Positions 25,562 through 33,617 of a DNA stretch of 41,239 bases are shown piece after piece. The DNA is from an uncultured Cellvibrionales bacterium. Lineage in GTDB: Bacteria; Pseudomonadota; Gammaproteobacteria; Pseudomonadales; Cellvibrionaceae. The notes under the pieces were generated by a model. It was not told where the DNA came from and made no database searches. It worked only from the letters and a program-made list of their open reading frames with translations. The stretch is from assembly GCA_913020115.1 (NCBI GenBank), contig CAJWBQ010000038.1, forward strand, positions 1-41,239, given 5' to 3'. Made by a program: the position numbers and the translations under genes. Each line of letters begins with the position of its first letter. Position 1 is the stretch's first letter.

Positions 25562-26437
25562 ATGCTGAGAGGGACACTTATAGCGGCGCTGGCGATACTG
25601 ATTACCGCGAGCTACCAAACAAAGGTTTTTGCGCAGGCCGCAGTGGGTACATGGGTCTTAAAGTCGGACGACAATCCTAGCCCAGCCAGAAGCACCGCCA
25701 TATGTAAGCGCAACGGTTCGGGAAGCTATCAACTGCCCAATGATACCTATCCATCGCGATGTTATTACTCAGGTTCTGCGGTTACCATTAAAGTATGGGC
25801 TTACCCTGAAGACATTGAAGTCACTGCTCCTCCCATAATATTGAGGCTCAATGCCAACCACAACCATATATCTGGCATTAGCGTACGCCAAAACGGAGAG
25901 CGCTACAGCGGCGCAAGGCAAGGCACCCGAGGCCGAACCCAGTCTGAAATGTCGAGCGCCCACAAGCGGCCGTTTAAGCCCTCGAGCAGTAGCGCCAATG
26001 AATCGAACAACTCACGCGGCGATAATTATATCGCTGATCAACGTTCAACAAGCCCTGAAAAAACGGAAACTGGAGAGTCTTATTTCTACGTTCAATGTTC
26101 AGGTGAAAAGTATAACGGGGAATCAGGGAGAAGCATCAGCGTTTTTGGAATATCACAACAGAAATCGACCCGCCTCGATACGGGAAAATACAGTATGTCA
26201 TTGCCCGACAGGGAAAGAGCAGAGCAAGACTTTTACCGAGTGTATATGAATTGGTCACCGCAGAACCGCAATGGAAATGCGGCTTCCAACTGCCAGGTAT
26301 GGGAAAACTCCGCCACTCCCGGTAAAACGGGCACATTGGAATCCGCTAGAAGTAACAACACCCTGAGTCGGAATAAATCTATTAAAGGTCACTTAGAATC
26401 TAAGGGCGAAAACTATTTATTTAAAGAGTTTAAGTAA
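25562..26437 (+). CDS. Secreted protein of unknown function
   Basis: 291 aa, not recognised. The frame opens at 25484, but the ATG at 25562 has AAGGAG 5 bp upstream and begins a clear signal peptide (MLRGTLIAALAILITAS..., cleavage after VFAQA). The mature protein has a first beta-like segment (about 28-100) with two cysteines (RSTAICKRNG, SRCYYSG), a Ser/Asn/Arg-rich linker (about 125-180) and a C-terminal segment with YFYVQCSGEKY and ASNCQVW. Two Cys per half suggest two small disulfide-bonded domains in the periplasm or outside the cell. The stop codon abuts the next ATG, so the two genes form an operon. Confidence 0.75.
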   Translation: MLRGTLIAALAILITASYQTKVFAQAAVGTWVLKSDDNPSPARSTAICKRNGSGSYQLPNDTYPSRCYYSGSAVTIKVWAYPEDIEVTAPPIILRLNANHNHISGISVRQNGERYSGARQGTRGRTQSEMSSAHKRPFKPSSSSANESNNSRGDNYIADQRSTSPEKTETGESYFYVQCSGEKYNGESGRSISVFGISQQKSTRLDTGKYSMSLPDRERAEQDFYRVYMNWSPQNRNGNAASNCQVWENSATPGKTGTLESARSNNTLSRNKSIKGHLESKGENYLFKEFK

Positions 26438-26836
26438 ATGAAATATATACTGCTTTTTGCTTTAACTTGGATGTCTTTCTCATCCGTCGCACAAGACAGA
26501 AGTTATATCGCCTTCTGTTTAACAAGTGAACATACCGTTTTCTTGGTTAAACCTGAAACGAGAAATAAATTAATAATGGACCCAACATGGAAAAGTAAGA
26601 TATCAGATCTTAATATTGTATTAGACAAGCATAATGAACCTAAGTGCAGCACCTTTAGGGGTCTAGTTGGCGAAGCGTTTTATGGGTACGTTTTTAGAAG
26701 TTCACACGGCATTATCAGTTACGGTTTGAGTACAAACTCGCAGCGAGAGTACATGCTTAAAACCGCCAAGCCCCACGGGAAAACGATATTGTTTGATAAA
26801 TTGCTTACAGGAAATTTCACCCCCGCTAGCAACTAA
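26438..26836 (+). CDS. Small secreted protein of unknown function
   Basis: 132 aa, not recognised. Signal peptide about 1-18 (MKYILLFALTWMSFSSVA-QD). The mature part (about 114 aa) has two cysteines (IAFCLTSEH and EPKCSTFRG), which may pair, and ends KTILFDKLLTGNFTPASN. Its ATG follows directly on the TAA of the preceding secreted-protein gene with no gap, so translation is probably coupled and the two products may work together. By eye the gene is A+T-rich compared with the housekeeping genes around it. Confidence 0.7.
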   Translation: MKYILLFALTWMSFSSVAQDRSYIAFCLTSEHTVFLVKPETRNKLIMDPTWKSKISDLNIVLDKHNEPKCSTFRGLVGEAFYGYVFRSSHGIISYGLSTNSQREYMLKTAKPHGKTILFDKLLTGNFTPASN

Positions 26837-26894
26837 CAGTAACAATCAGACTAACTGAGAGCATTAATTTCTGGGTATTTCTGGCCTTCTCAAA

Positions 26895-26926
26895 TGCCGG
26901 AAGCGGTAGGTACAACGCTTCCAGCA
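26895..26926. repeat. 11-bp imperfect hairpin downstream of the secreted-protein pair
   Basis: TGCCGGAAGCG pairs with CGCTTCCAGCA, 10 of 11 positions, with a 10-nt loop. It lies about 60 bp after the stop codon of the second secreted-protein gene. Neither strand has a T-run after it, so it is a factor-dependent stop, an mRNA 3' stabiliser or a REP-like palindrome. Confidence 0.5.
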
Positions 26927-27344
26927 CACCCCAATACTAGATTCTCACGATCTGTAGCCGCTGCCGGTGCAGTGGCGATGATTGGTGCTGCTCAAGGGCG
27001 AGGCCGGAAGCACAGGTCGCGGCCATATATTGATCTAGATCAACTTTACCTAAGAATCCCGAATTTGTTATTTCACTTATACGACTGGTAGAGCGCTCGC
27101 TCTGGATATGGCTTAGCACTCATATCTTAGCAAGGTTCAGTACTTTAACTTCAGTGCTCCAAGCTAAGGCCCGCGTAACCCTCCGTTGATTTTCAACAGC
27201 GCACCACTAGCAAATTCATGGCTTTATCTCACATAATTTAGCAACTTTCTTCGCACTCAGAAACGATACTGAGAGACATTCAAAGCCGCTTTTAACCAAT
27301 AATGCCAAGGTAAACCGGCCACGCACTTACTTTACAAGCAACAC

Positions 27345-27374
27345 TTGGGTTCTATACTGTTTTAACCGTATATT
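27345..27374 (+). promoter_or_regulatory. Possible promoter of the Cys-rich/2OG oxygenase operon
   Basis: TTGGGT (27345-27350) and TATATT (27369-27374) with an 18-bp spacer; expected start about 27381, leaving a 36-nt leader that carries AGGTGA 6 bp before the ATG. Confidence 0.45.
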
Positions 27375-27416
27375 ATGTACGTCTACTCTCAAGTCCTATG
27401 GCTCAGGTGACAATTT

Positions 27417-28079
27417 ATGAGAATATTTAAATCCACAAGTTCTCAAACAATATTGCAGCAACAGCAACAAGAACTGATTGATGTTATCGATTGCTTATCA
27501 GACGATACAAATCGTTCCTGCCAGCATTGTTCACAGGTATGTTCTTGCTCGAAATCTATGGATTGTAACTGTGACTGTTCTGAGAGCTGTCCTCATATTT
27601 CTACGGGACTTTCATCTGAGGAAAATACTTTTCCCATCGAAAGCCATGTACTACCCCTAGTCTATGCTCTCAATAAAATGAATATTTTCAAAACTTGCTG
27701 GTCTTGCGAAGGCCATAACGATGCCAACGGTAAACTCAATAAACTACCGCAAGTATGGTTTTACAGTAATTCAATGATGTTGATCAGAGTGATGGGCGAT
27801 AGTATTTCCTTATTAAAATCAAAAAACATTACCCACTATAATTGGCAGCTAGTGAGTTCCTACGCCGCTAGGGACAGTGAGATGAATGCATTTTCATTAA
27901 AACCAGACCTTAATTTTATTGCGACGCCTGAGTTAGCATATTTACAGCAAGACCTATTGAAAATCGCCCAATATTTACCTAAAAGGCTTGAGCAAGATTG
28001 CCGAAGTTACTATCAGGATATCTCCTCCTTATTATCTGCGCACTCCCCTCAATCGATTATGACTAACGCCATAAGGTAA
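27417..28079 (+). CDS. Cysteine-rich protein of unknown function, partner of a 2OG oxygenase
   Basis: 220 aa, not recognised. After a Gln-rich stretch (14-18), residues 26-58 hold nine cysteines: Cys26, 35, 38, 42, 44, 50, 52, 54 and 58 (CQHC, CSC, CNCDC), with His37 and His60 close by. This resembles a metal-binding or metallothionein-like cluster. A second motif, CWSCEGH (94-100), offers two Cys and a His. The C-terminal two thirds looks like a folded domain (QVWFYSNSMMLIRVMGDSISLL; NWQLVSSYAARDSEMNAFSL). No signal peptide. It ends 7 bp before the oxygenase gene, so the two are cotranscribed. Metal binding is inferred from composition only. Confidence 0.75.
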   Translation: MRIFKSTSSQTILQQQQQELIDVIDCLSDDTNRSCQHCSQVCSCSKSMDCNCDCSESCPHISTGLSSEENTFPIESHVLPLVYALNKMNIFKTCWSCEGHNDANGKLNKLPQVWFYSNSMMLIRVMGDSISLLKSKNITHYNWQLVSSYAARDSEMNAFSLKPDLNFIATPELAYLQQDLLKIAQYLPKRLEQDCRSYYQDISSLLSAHSPQSIMTNAIR

Positions 28080-28086
28080 CCTTGTT

Positions 28087-28842
28087 ATGAGTACCGCTGT
28101 AATAATCCCGCCCTTATACGAACGTCTACGTTTGCAATTAGCCGGCGTTACCCGCTATCAGGCTTATGATATCTCCACCATTATTGACGACTATAGTGAC
28201 AACATTGTTCAGCACTATCAGCCATTAATGGGAAAAAGCGTCAAAGAGATATGCAGCGATGCTAACATCCCCTATGCATTGTCGTTCCAAGAATTCGGTT
28301 TGAACATTCACTTTAAAAAGGCCAGTGAATTAACGCTGCATAATCAAGCAATGGAATTAGAAGGCATATTAAAAGAATTATTGGATATTTATGGGGTGAT
28401 CCGTTTTAAAAATGCCTATCTAAATACGTCGATCAGAGAAATGTATCATCGAAATAACTTCCAACATTTGAATTTTCATCGCGACAGGGGAGACGCCCAT
28501 GAGAACAAATACTCGTTTTATACACGAGACCCTTTTGATGAAATTCAGCAGTACCCAAGAACAGCTTCAACGCTATTTATTGACAATGCCGTTGCCTATC
28601 TACAAGCTTATGTAGAAGGAAAATTAACCTTAGATGAACAAGGTAGACGAGGACACTACAATATCTTTGACTACGACAGAAAAGAAAAAGAGTTATTCAA
28701 TAATATTATTCTCGAGCAGCCATGGGATGAACCACAAGGTGTTGGGGAGATATGCATGATAAACAATAACTCCGTTTTACATTCTAGCTATAAACATACT
28801 TTCGATCCGGGTTACCGGATTGGCGCCAGATATTTGTATTAG
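28087..28842 (+). CDS. Putative Fe(II)/2-oxoglutarate-dependent dioxygenase
   Basis: 251 aa. The hallmarks of the double-stranded beta-helix oxygenases are visible: HxD at His131-Arg-Asp133 (NFHRDRGD), a distal His232 (SVLHSSYKH) and Arg244 (GYRIGARYLY), giving the Fe(II) triad and a 2-oxoglutarate-binding arginine with H-x11-R spacing. The N-terminal 120 residues are helical and not assigned. Substrate unknown; the neighbouring Cys-rich protein is an obvious candidate substrate or partner. AAGGTAA, in the end of the previous gene, serves as ribosome site. Assignment rests on motif order, not on a search. Confidence 0.7.
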   Translation: MSTAVIIPPLYERLRLQLAGVTRYQAYDISTIIDDYSDNIVQHYQPLMGKSVKEICSDANIPYALSFQEFGLNIHFKKASELTLHNQAMELEGILKELLDIYGVIRFKNAYLNTSIREMYHRNNFQHLNFHRDRGDAHENKYSFYTRDPFDEIQQYPRTASTLFIDNAVAYLQAYVEGKLTLDEQGRRGHYNIFDYDRKEKELFNNIILEQPWDEPQGVGEICMINNNSVLHSSYKHTFDPGYRIGARYLY

Positions 28843-29008
28843 CGGGCCTCTAGTGTTAAAGCCTACCACTCAAGCTCTCACGACAAGTATTCTGATTGCC
28901 CGTTAACTATAAACGACCTCGACATTGTGCCACATCCCTACTAAAGAAATGCCAAAAGACAAAAATTCACATTGACCTACGTGAACTCACCTGTCAAATT
29001 CATTGCCA

Positions 29009-29875
29009 ATGATTCCCCAAAACATCCCTAAAGCCTTAGCAATCGCGCTTCTCACCAGCTTGATAGCGTCATTAGTTTCCGCCGCCACGAAATATATGAG
29101 TGGCTATCTAAGCGTGCACCTGATTATCAGCCTGCAATACGCTGTGGGTTTGGGCATTGCGCTGCCCATGTTATTGCGAAATGGCCGAGGAAAAAAAAGT
29201 TTTGCCACCCAGCGCCCAGGTCTACACCTTATTCGCGCCATCACCGGCTTGATTTCCTACTACAGCTTCTATTTAGCCTTGGTGAAAATTCCTCTCGTTG
29301 AGGCTCAATTGCTGCGCAATGCCGCGCCGCTGTTTGTACCCCTCGTGATCTTCCTCGCCGTGGGTATCAAAATACCTAAAGCCCGATACCTGCCACTGGC
29401 CATCGGCTTTATTGGTGTGATTATCGTGCTGCGCCCCGCCAGTGGAGGGGCTGGCATTTGGCATTTGGTAGGTTTGTGCTCGGCTCTGGCCTTGGCGGCT
29501 TCGATGGTGTCCACCCGTTTATTGGTGCACACCGAGTCGGCCGCTACTGTGGTGTTTTATTACTTTACGATCGCACTGCTGGTGAGTTTACCGCTGGCGA
29601 TATTAAATTTTTCTTCCGCGCCACTTAAGGTATGGGGCATTGGACTGATGTCAGGGATAGGGCTTTATATGGCAATGCAGCTGTATACGGTTTCATTTCG
29701 CTACGCAAAACCCAGCATAATCGCGCCAATCTCCTATTTTGGTGTGATATTCGCGGGGTTTTGGGGTTGGCTTTTCTGGCAGCAAGTACCCGATACCGCT
29801 ACTTATATCGGGGTTATCTTTGTTGTCTGCGGGGCCATTATTACCATGTGGCTGCCCGAAGACTCCAAAACCTAA
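29009..29875 (+). CDS. DMT-superfamily (EamA) transporter
   Basis: 288 aa with ten predicted membrane helices in two EamA repeats (first about 8-140, second about 150-285), typical of small-metabolite exporters. Sequence such as ITGLISYYSFYLALVKIPLVEA and ISYFGVIFAGFWGWLFWQQVP is characteristic. ATG 29009 is chosen; a TTG two codons earlier is possible, and no strong ribosome site is visible. Substrate unknown. It lies 166 bp after the oxygenase on the same strand and may or may not share its transcript. Confidence 0.85.
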   Translation: MIPQNIPKALAIALLTSLIASLVSAATKYMSGYLSVHLIISLQYAVGLGIALPMLLRNGRGKKSFATQRPGLHLIRAITGLISYYSFYLALVKIPLVEAQLLRNAAPLFVPLVIFLAVGIKIPKARYLPLAIGFIGVIIVLRPASGGAGIWHLVGLCSALALAASMVSTRLLVHTESAATVVFYYFTIALLVSLPLAILNFSSAPLKVWGIGLMSGIGLYMAMQLYTVSFRYAKPSIIAPISYFGVIFAGFWGWLFWQQVPDTATYIGVIFVVCGAIITMWLPEDSKT

Positions 29876-29924
29876 ATTCAATAAAACGATATTTTCAGGG
29901 CTTTACCGCTAGCTCGCCATGAAC

Positions 29925-30140
29925 TCAAGAACCCGGCGGTAACTCGCTGAGCATTTCTCGACGGCTGTGAATCATTTCCTTGTAGGTCTGCAGCATCGAG
30001 AAATCAACCGTGTTGTTTACAAGCCGAACACTATCTCTTTGCCGTTCCAGGCTCGTGATTTCTCTAATAAGTTGCTCTTTTAATAAACAGGTGCTGTTAA
30101 AGCCAATCCCCACATGTTGGACCCGCTGAACTTTTGTCAT
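29925..30140 (-). CDS. Small conserved-looking protein, unknown function
   Basis: 71 aa from an ATG at 30140 with a strong GAGGAG site 7 bp upstream. The product starts MTKVQRVQHVGIGFNSTCLL and has a predicted helical hairpin (KEQLIREITSLERQRD and QTYKEMIHSRREMLSEL), suggesting a small coiled-coil or adaptor protein. No signal peptide or membrane segment. It lies downstream of cysQ on the same strand (107-bp gap). Not recognised; the ribosome site is the main evidence that it is real. Confidence 0.6.
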   Translation of the reverse strand: MTKVQRVQHVGIGFNSTCLLKEQLIREITSLERQRDSVRLVNNTVDFSMLQTYKEMIHSRREMLSELPPGS

Positions 30141-30247
30141 CAATCTACTCCTCGCTAAGCAAGCTTTCGCTCTTCCTTATCCGAATTGGAAGGCACTCTG
30201 TTCAGCATAGCTCAACTGAGCAAATATGGGGTTTTCTTTATGTTCGG

Positions 30248-31072
30248 CTACAATAAACGCTCCCAATCAAAGTTGCGGTCGCCTATCACGTGAAAGAAAG
30301 GGTTGAGAATGTTCTCTTTGGTGTTATAACGCAGAATATTGAAGTCGGCATCAATAACCTTGCCTCCCGCCGCCTCCACAACGGCCTGAGCTGCCGCCGT
30401 GTCCCACTCAGATGTGAGCGCTAAGCGAGGGTAGAGGTCGGCCTCGCCTTCAGCTATTAGACACAATTTTAAGGAACTGCCCATGTTTTTGGTCGCGATC
30501 TCACCCAGGTCAGCACTGACACGGGCCATCAAGGCATTCACTTCCTCAGCACCATGGTTGCGGCTAGCGACTACTTCTACTGGCAGTGAGGCGGATTTTC
30601 GCGATGCAATACTGCGAGTTTGGATAGCCGTCTCAATGCCGTCCACATATTTCCAGGCACCTTGCCCTGCTATACCTGCGTAAGTTACGCCCGATACCGG
30701 GACATACACTACACCCAGTACCGGCACCCCATTATCAACCAGGGCAATGTTGACAGTGAACTCGCCACTGCGCTTAATGAATTCTTTAGTGCCATCTAAG
30801 GGATCTACAATCCAGTAGCGCTGCCAGTGACGCCGTACGTCCCAAGCGGGCAATGTCGACTCCTCTGATAAAATTGGTACGTCATCTAAGAGATTTACCA
30901 AACCAGGCTCTATAATTGCGTGAGCAGCCAAATCGGCGGCGGTAACCGGGGAATCATCAGCTTTAGTGGTAATCTCGATCTCATCAACTTGATGATAAAC
31001 TTGCAGAATCGCTTCACCTGCTTGCCGACTTAGTTCAATAAGCTCATTCAATAACGCTTTGTTCAATGCCAT
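30248..31072 (-). CDS. cysQ: 3'(2'),5'-bisphosphate nucleotidase
   Basis: 274 aa, inositol-monophosphatase fold. It hydrolyses 3'-phosphoadenosine 5'-phosphate (PAP), the by-product of sulfate assimilation, to AMP. Seen are ILSEESTLP, the metal-binding DPLDGTKEFIKRSGEFTVNIAL and the C-terminal SEWDTAAAQAVVEAAGG. Length normal. It is divergent from the YhhN/yrfG operon. In pseudomonads cysQ adjoins nudE and yrfG; nudE is absent here. Confidence 0.96.
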   Translation of the reverse strand: MALNKALLNELIELSRQAGEAILQVYHQVDEIEITTKADDSPVTAADLAAHAIIEPGLVNLLDDVPILSEESTLPAWDVRRHWQRYWIVDPLDGTKEFIKRSGEFTVNIALVDNGVPVLGVVYVPVSGVTYAGIAGQGAWKYVDGIETAIQTRSIASRKSASLPVEVVASRNHGAEEVNALMARVSADLGEIATKNMGSSLKLCLIAEGEADLYPRLALTSEWDTAAAQAVVEAAGGKVIDADFNILRYNTKENILNPFFHVIGDRNFDWERLL

Positions 31073-31181
31073 AACCTGTCTTACCTGATATATTAAATGA
31101 GGTGCAAGCTATCGCTCACCCTAAACCACCAAGTATATAAGATATTGGCCTGAGGTTACTAAGATCATCTACCAAAACCCG

Positions 31182-31856
31182 TTGCCGCAGCTCACAACAA
31201 AACTGACGGTGTTCATTTACGGCATATTGGCCTTGCCTACCGCCATATTTATGCCCGGTATAGAAACCTACTCTGACGTTCTCTTTCGGGCGGTTCCTTT
31301 GATGTTTTTAAGTTTCGTCAGCCTGCTCAAACTTCGCGGCTTAAATCAAGCGCTCATTACGCTGTCACTTTGGGCTCTAACCCTCGGAGTTTGCGCCCGT
31401 GTTCTGTTGACACAAGGCAACCAACTTGCTTGGGCTGCCACAACTTTATTAGCGCTTATTTGTTACGGTATTTGCTTTTGGTCCCAGGCAAAGATCAATT
31501 ACAGTCAACTACTGAAAGTTCTACCATTATTCGTCTTGCTGTCTCTCAGTTCGTTTTGGGCTTTCCCAGCCTATGATGTACTGAGCCCAGCTATGTGGCT
31601 CTTGGCTGGGGCAGCTAGCTTTATGCTAGTTGGCGCCGCATTCCATCACGGCCCATCACTTTGGATCTATATTGGTTCATTAGCGCTTTTCAGTTCTTTA
31701 GCGTTGTTTGGTCTCCACAATCGGCTACCCCTTGAGGGCCTCATATTGCGCCTTGCCTATGTAAATTATTTTTTTTCTCACGCTGCAATTGTTTTAGGTC
31801 TTATTCACTATCAAGCAGCAAGGTTTAATCGATACAACGACGCGGTGCAAAAATGA
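31182..31856 (+). CDS. Polytopic membrane protein, diverged YhhN-like
   Basis: 224 aa with about eight membrane helices. Helix number, length and position next to a true YhhN protein suggest a diverged copy, but the GDxxL and SDxxxA-type acidic motifs of YhhN/lysoplasmalogenase are missing, so it may lack that activity. The start is uncertain: the first available codon is TTG at 31182 without a clear ribosome site, and the frame is open for some distance upstream. Its TGA overlaps the ATG of the next gene. Confidence 0.65.
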   Translation: MPQLTTKLTVFIYGILALPTAIFMPGIETYSDVLFRAVPLMFLSFVSLLKLRGLNQALITLSLWALTLGVCARVLLTQGNQLAWAATTLLALICYGICFWSQAKINYSQLLKVLPLFVLLSLSSFWAFPAYDVLSPAMWLLAGAASFMLVGAAFHHGPSLWIYIGSLALFSSLALFGLHNRLPLEGLILRLAYVNYFFSHAAIVLGLIHYQAARFNRYNDAVQK

Positions 31857-32524
31857 CCTCTCCCACAGACCAACCCAGCCGTTTAAAACTCTGGGAAACC
31901 TCACTATTTTCTGCGCTTGCTTTTTTGTATTTAGCGCTGCTTTCACTAGGAAATATTCCTGCAGAAGCACTAGTAAAATCTGCGCCTATCCTCGCCCTGC
32001 TCTACTTCTCTCGGCGATACTTTCAAGGTCGGCAGGGTCAGCTTATTTCACTCGCGCTATTATTTTCAGCCAGCGGTGATGTTCTCCTTACCTTGTCAAA
32101 TAGCTGGTCTTTTCCGGCCGGACTTGCCAGCTTTTTGGTAGCGCAACTCATTTACGCCAGCCTGTTTCTTCGCGGCCACATTCAAAGGCATGAACTTAGC
32201 TCACGTCATGTAATTACCGCAGCTCTACTATTGTGCCACGCCTTGTTCTTCGCAAACTTATTGCTTCCAGTCGCGGGGGAACTCGCCATAGCTATTCTGG
32301 CCTATCTTTGCGCTATATCTCTAATGGGCTTTGCGGCCGTTTTCTATGCTCATAGCATCAGGGTTCTGGTCGGGGCAATCAGCTTCATCGCCTCAGATAC
32401 TCTCATTGCAGTGAATAAATTTCTGATCCCGTTCGATCAGGCAGACCACGCAATTATGGCAAGCTATTACCTTGCGCAACTACTGATATTTCAAGGCCTT
32501 CTGGCCTCGGTGAAAACAAAATGA
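31853..32524 (+). CDS. YhhN family membrane protein (lysoplasmalogenase-like)
   Basis: 223 aa with about eight membrane helices. Family landmarks are KSAPILALLYFSRR near the N terminus, FSASGDVLLTLSN with the conserved Asp, FLVAQLIYASLFLRG, and FIASDTLIAVNKF with a second Asp. YhhN/TMEM86 enzymes cleave the vinyl-ether bond of lysoplasmalogens; whether this bacterium makes such lipids is unknown, so the activity is only by family. Overlaps by 4 bp (ATGA) with both the preceding and the following gene. Confidence 0.82.
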   Translation: MTSPTDQPSRLKLWETSLFSALAFLYLALLSLGNIPAEALVKSAPILALLYFSRRYFQGRQGQLISLALLFSASGDVLLTLSNSWSFPAGLASFLVAQLIYASLFLRGHIQRHELSSRHVITAALLLCHALFFANLLLPVAGELAIAILAYLCAISLMGFAAVFYAHSIRVLVGAISFIASDTLIAVNKFLIPFDQADHAIMASYYLAQLLIFQGLLASVKTK

Positions 32525-33207
32525 CCCCCAATAAGATCAACTGGAATAACATCGATACCGTTCTTCTAGATATGGACGGCACATTACTGGATTTACATTT
32601 CGACAACTATTTTTGGTTGGAGTATCTACCGCAGCGATACGCACAAACCCACGGCGTTGATGAAACTGAAGCAAAAAATAAACTGCACTCTTACATCAAG
32701 GCGCACGAAGGCACACTTGCTTGGTATTGCATCGATTTTTGGTCTGAAAAACTAGACCTAGATATCCGCAGCTTGAAAAAAGAAATCCAACACAAAATTC
32801 ATATCCGGCCTTTTGTGATGGAATTTCTCCGCGCCCTCAAACAATGCAACAAAAAATTGGTATTGATCACTAACGCGCATCCACGCACCTTAGATATTAA
32901 GCTAGAAGCCACTAAGATCGATGAATGCCTCGACCTTATTATCTCATCTCATCAATTCCAACAACCCAAAGAAGCCCAAGAATTTTGGCATGCGCTTCAG
33001 GATTACGAATCGTTTGACCCAGCCCGCACCTTATTCATCGACGACACCGTCAACATTTTGAGCTCAGCCAAACAGTATGGCATTGCGCATTTGCTCTGTG
33101 TTCACCAACCCGACAGTCAACAACAGCGGCGAGTAAGCGAATACCCCGCCATTGAACATTTCGACGAGATCATCCCAGCTTTATTATCGAGCAAGAACAA
33201 TGGATAA
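32521..33207 (+). CDS. yrfG: GMP/IMP nucleotidase YrfG (HAD)
   Basis: 228 aa, HAD hydrolase closely resembling E. coli YrfG along its length: TVLLDMDGTLLDLHFDNYFW, LAWYCIDFWSEKLDLDI, LITNAHPRTLDIKLE and RTLFIDDTVNIL. YrfG dephosphorylates purine nucleoside monophosphates. It overlaps the YhhN gene by 4 bp and hslR by 8 bp, matching the conserved yrfG-hslR order. Confidence 0.93.
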   Translation: MTPNKINWNNIDTVLLDMDGTLLDLHFDNYFWLEYLPQRYAQTHGVDETEAKNKLHSYIKAHEGTLAWYCIDFWSEKLDLDIRSLKKEIQHKIHIRPFVMEFLRALKQCNKKLVLITNAHPRTLDIKLEATKIDECLDLIISSHQFQQPKEAQEFWHALQDYESFDPARTLFIDDTVNILSSAKQYGIAHLLCVHQPDSQQQRRVSEYPAIEHFDEIIPALLSSKNNG

Positions 33208-33589
33208 AGTTCGCATTGATAAATGGCTGTGGGCCGCACGATTTTTCAAAACCCGCAGTTTAGCCAAGCAAGCGATAGAAGGCGGTAAAGTCCACTGCGA
33301 CGAGCAAAGGGTAAAAGCCAGTAAAGAAATCACCTGCGGACAGACACTCACCATTCGTCAGGGAATAGATGAAAAGAACGTTTTGGTTCTCGCCTTGTCT
33401 GACCAACGTAGAGGCGCGCCTCAAGCTGAAGCACTGTATTCAGAAACGCCTGAAAGCCTAGCCAAAAGGGAAAGGTTCGCCGCTGAACGAAAAGCTCTTA
33501 GAGGCAGTCTTGTCAGCGACGCTAAACCCACTAAAAAACAACGGCGTCTAATTCACCGTTTTAATGAGATCAATCGTTTTGAAGAATAA
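33200..33589 (+). CDS. hslR: Heat shock protein 15 (ribosome-associated, S4 domain)
   Basis: 129 aa from the ATG at 33200; the frame runs upstream to 33152 but the family starts MDKVRIDKWLWAARFFKTRS. An S4 RNA-binding domain occupies about 4-70, then a basic C-terminal tail (KPTKKQRRLIHRF). Hsp15 binds stalled 50S subunits carrying nascent chains and helps recycle them after heat shock. It overlaps yrfG by 8 bp. Confidence 0.94.
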   Translation: MDKVRIDKWLWAARFFKTRSLAKQAIEGGKVHCDEQRVKASKEITCGQTLTIRQGIDEKNVLVLALSDQRRGAPQAEALYSETPESLAKRERFAAERKALRGSLVSDAKPTKKQRRLIHRFNEINRFEE

Positions 33590-33617
33590 TCAAACACCCG
33601 TGAAAATGGACATAGAT

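Larger units (their letters stand above)
26837..27416. other. 580-bp non-coding stretch before the Cys-rich/2OG operon
   Basis: No credible gene on either strand; the short frames are uncharacteristic and lack ribosome sites. It contains a strong hairpin at 26895-26926 soon after the secreted pair and a plausible promoter at 27345-27374. The rest shows nothing I can interpret; it may be decayed sequence. Confidence 0.55.

Noticed and set aside
26937..27119. Short open frames on both strands in 26.9-27.1 kb
   Set aside because: No ribosome sites, no recognisable domains and mutually overlapping; more consistent with non-coding sequence.
24923..29000. Integrated element with an att duplication of the tRNA-Phe 3' end
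   Set aside because: No second copy of the tRNA 3' segment was seen downstream and there is no integrase gene in the interval.
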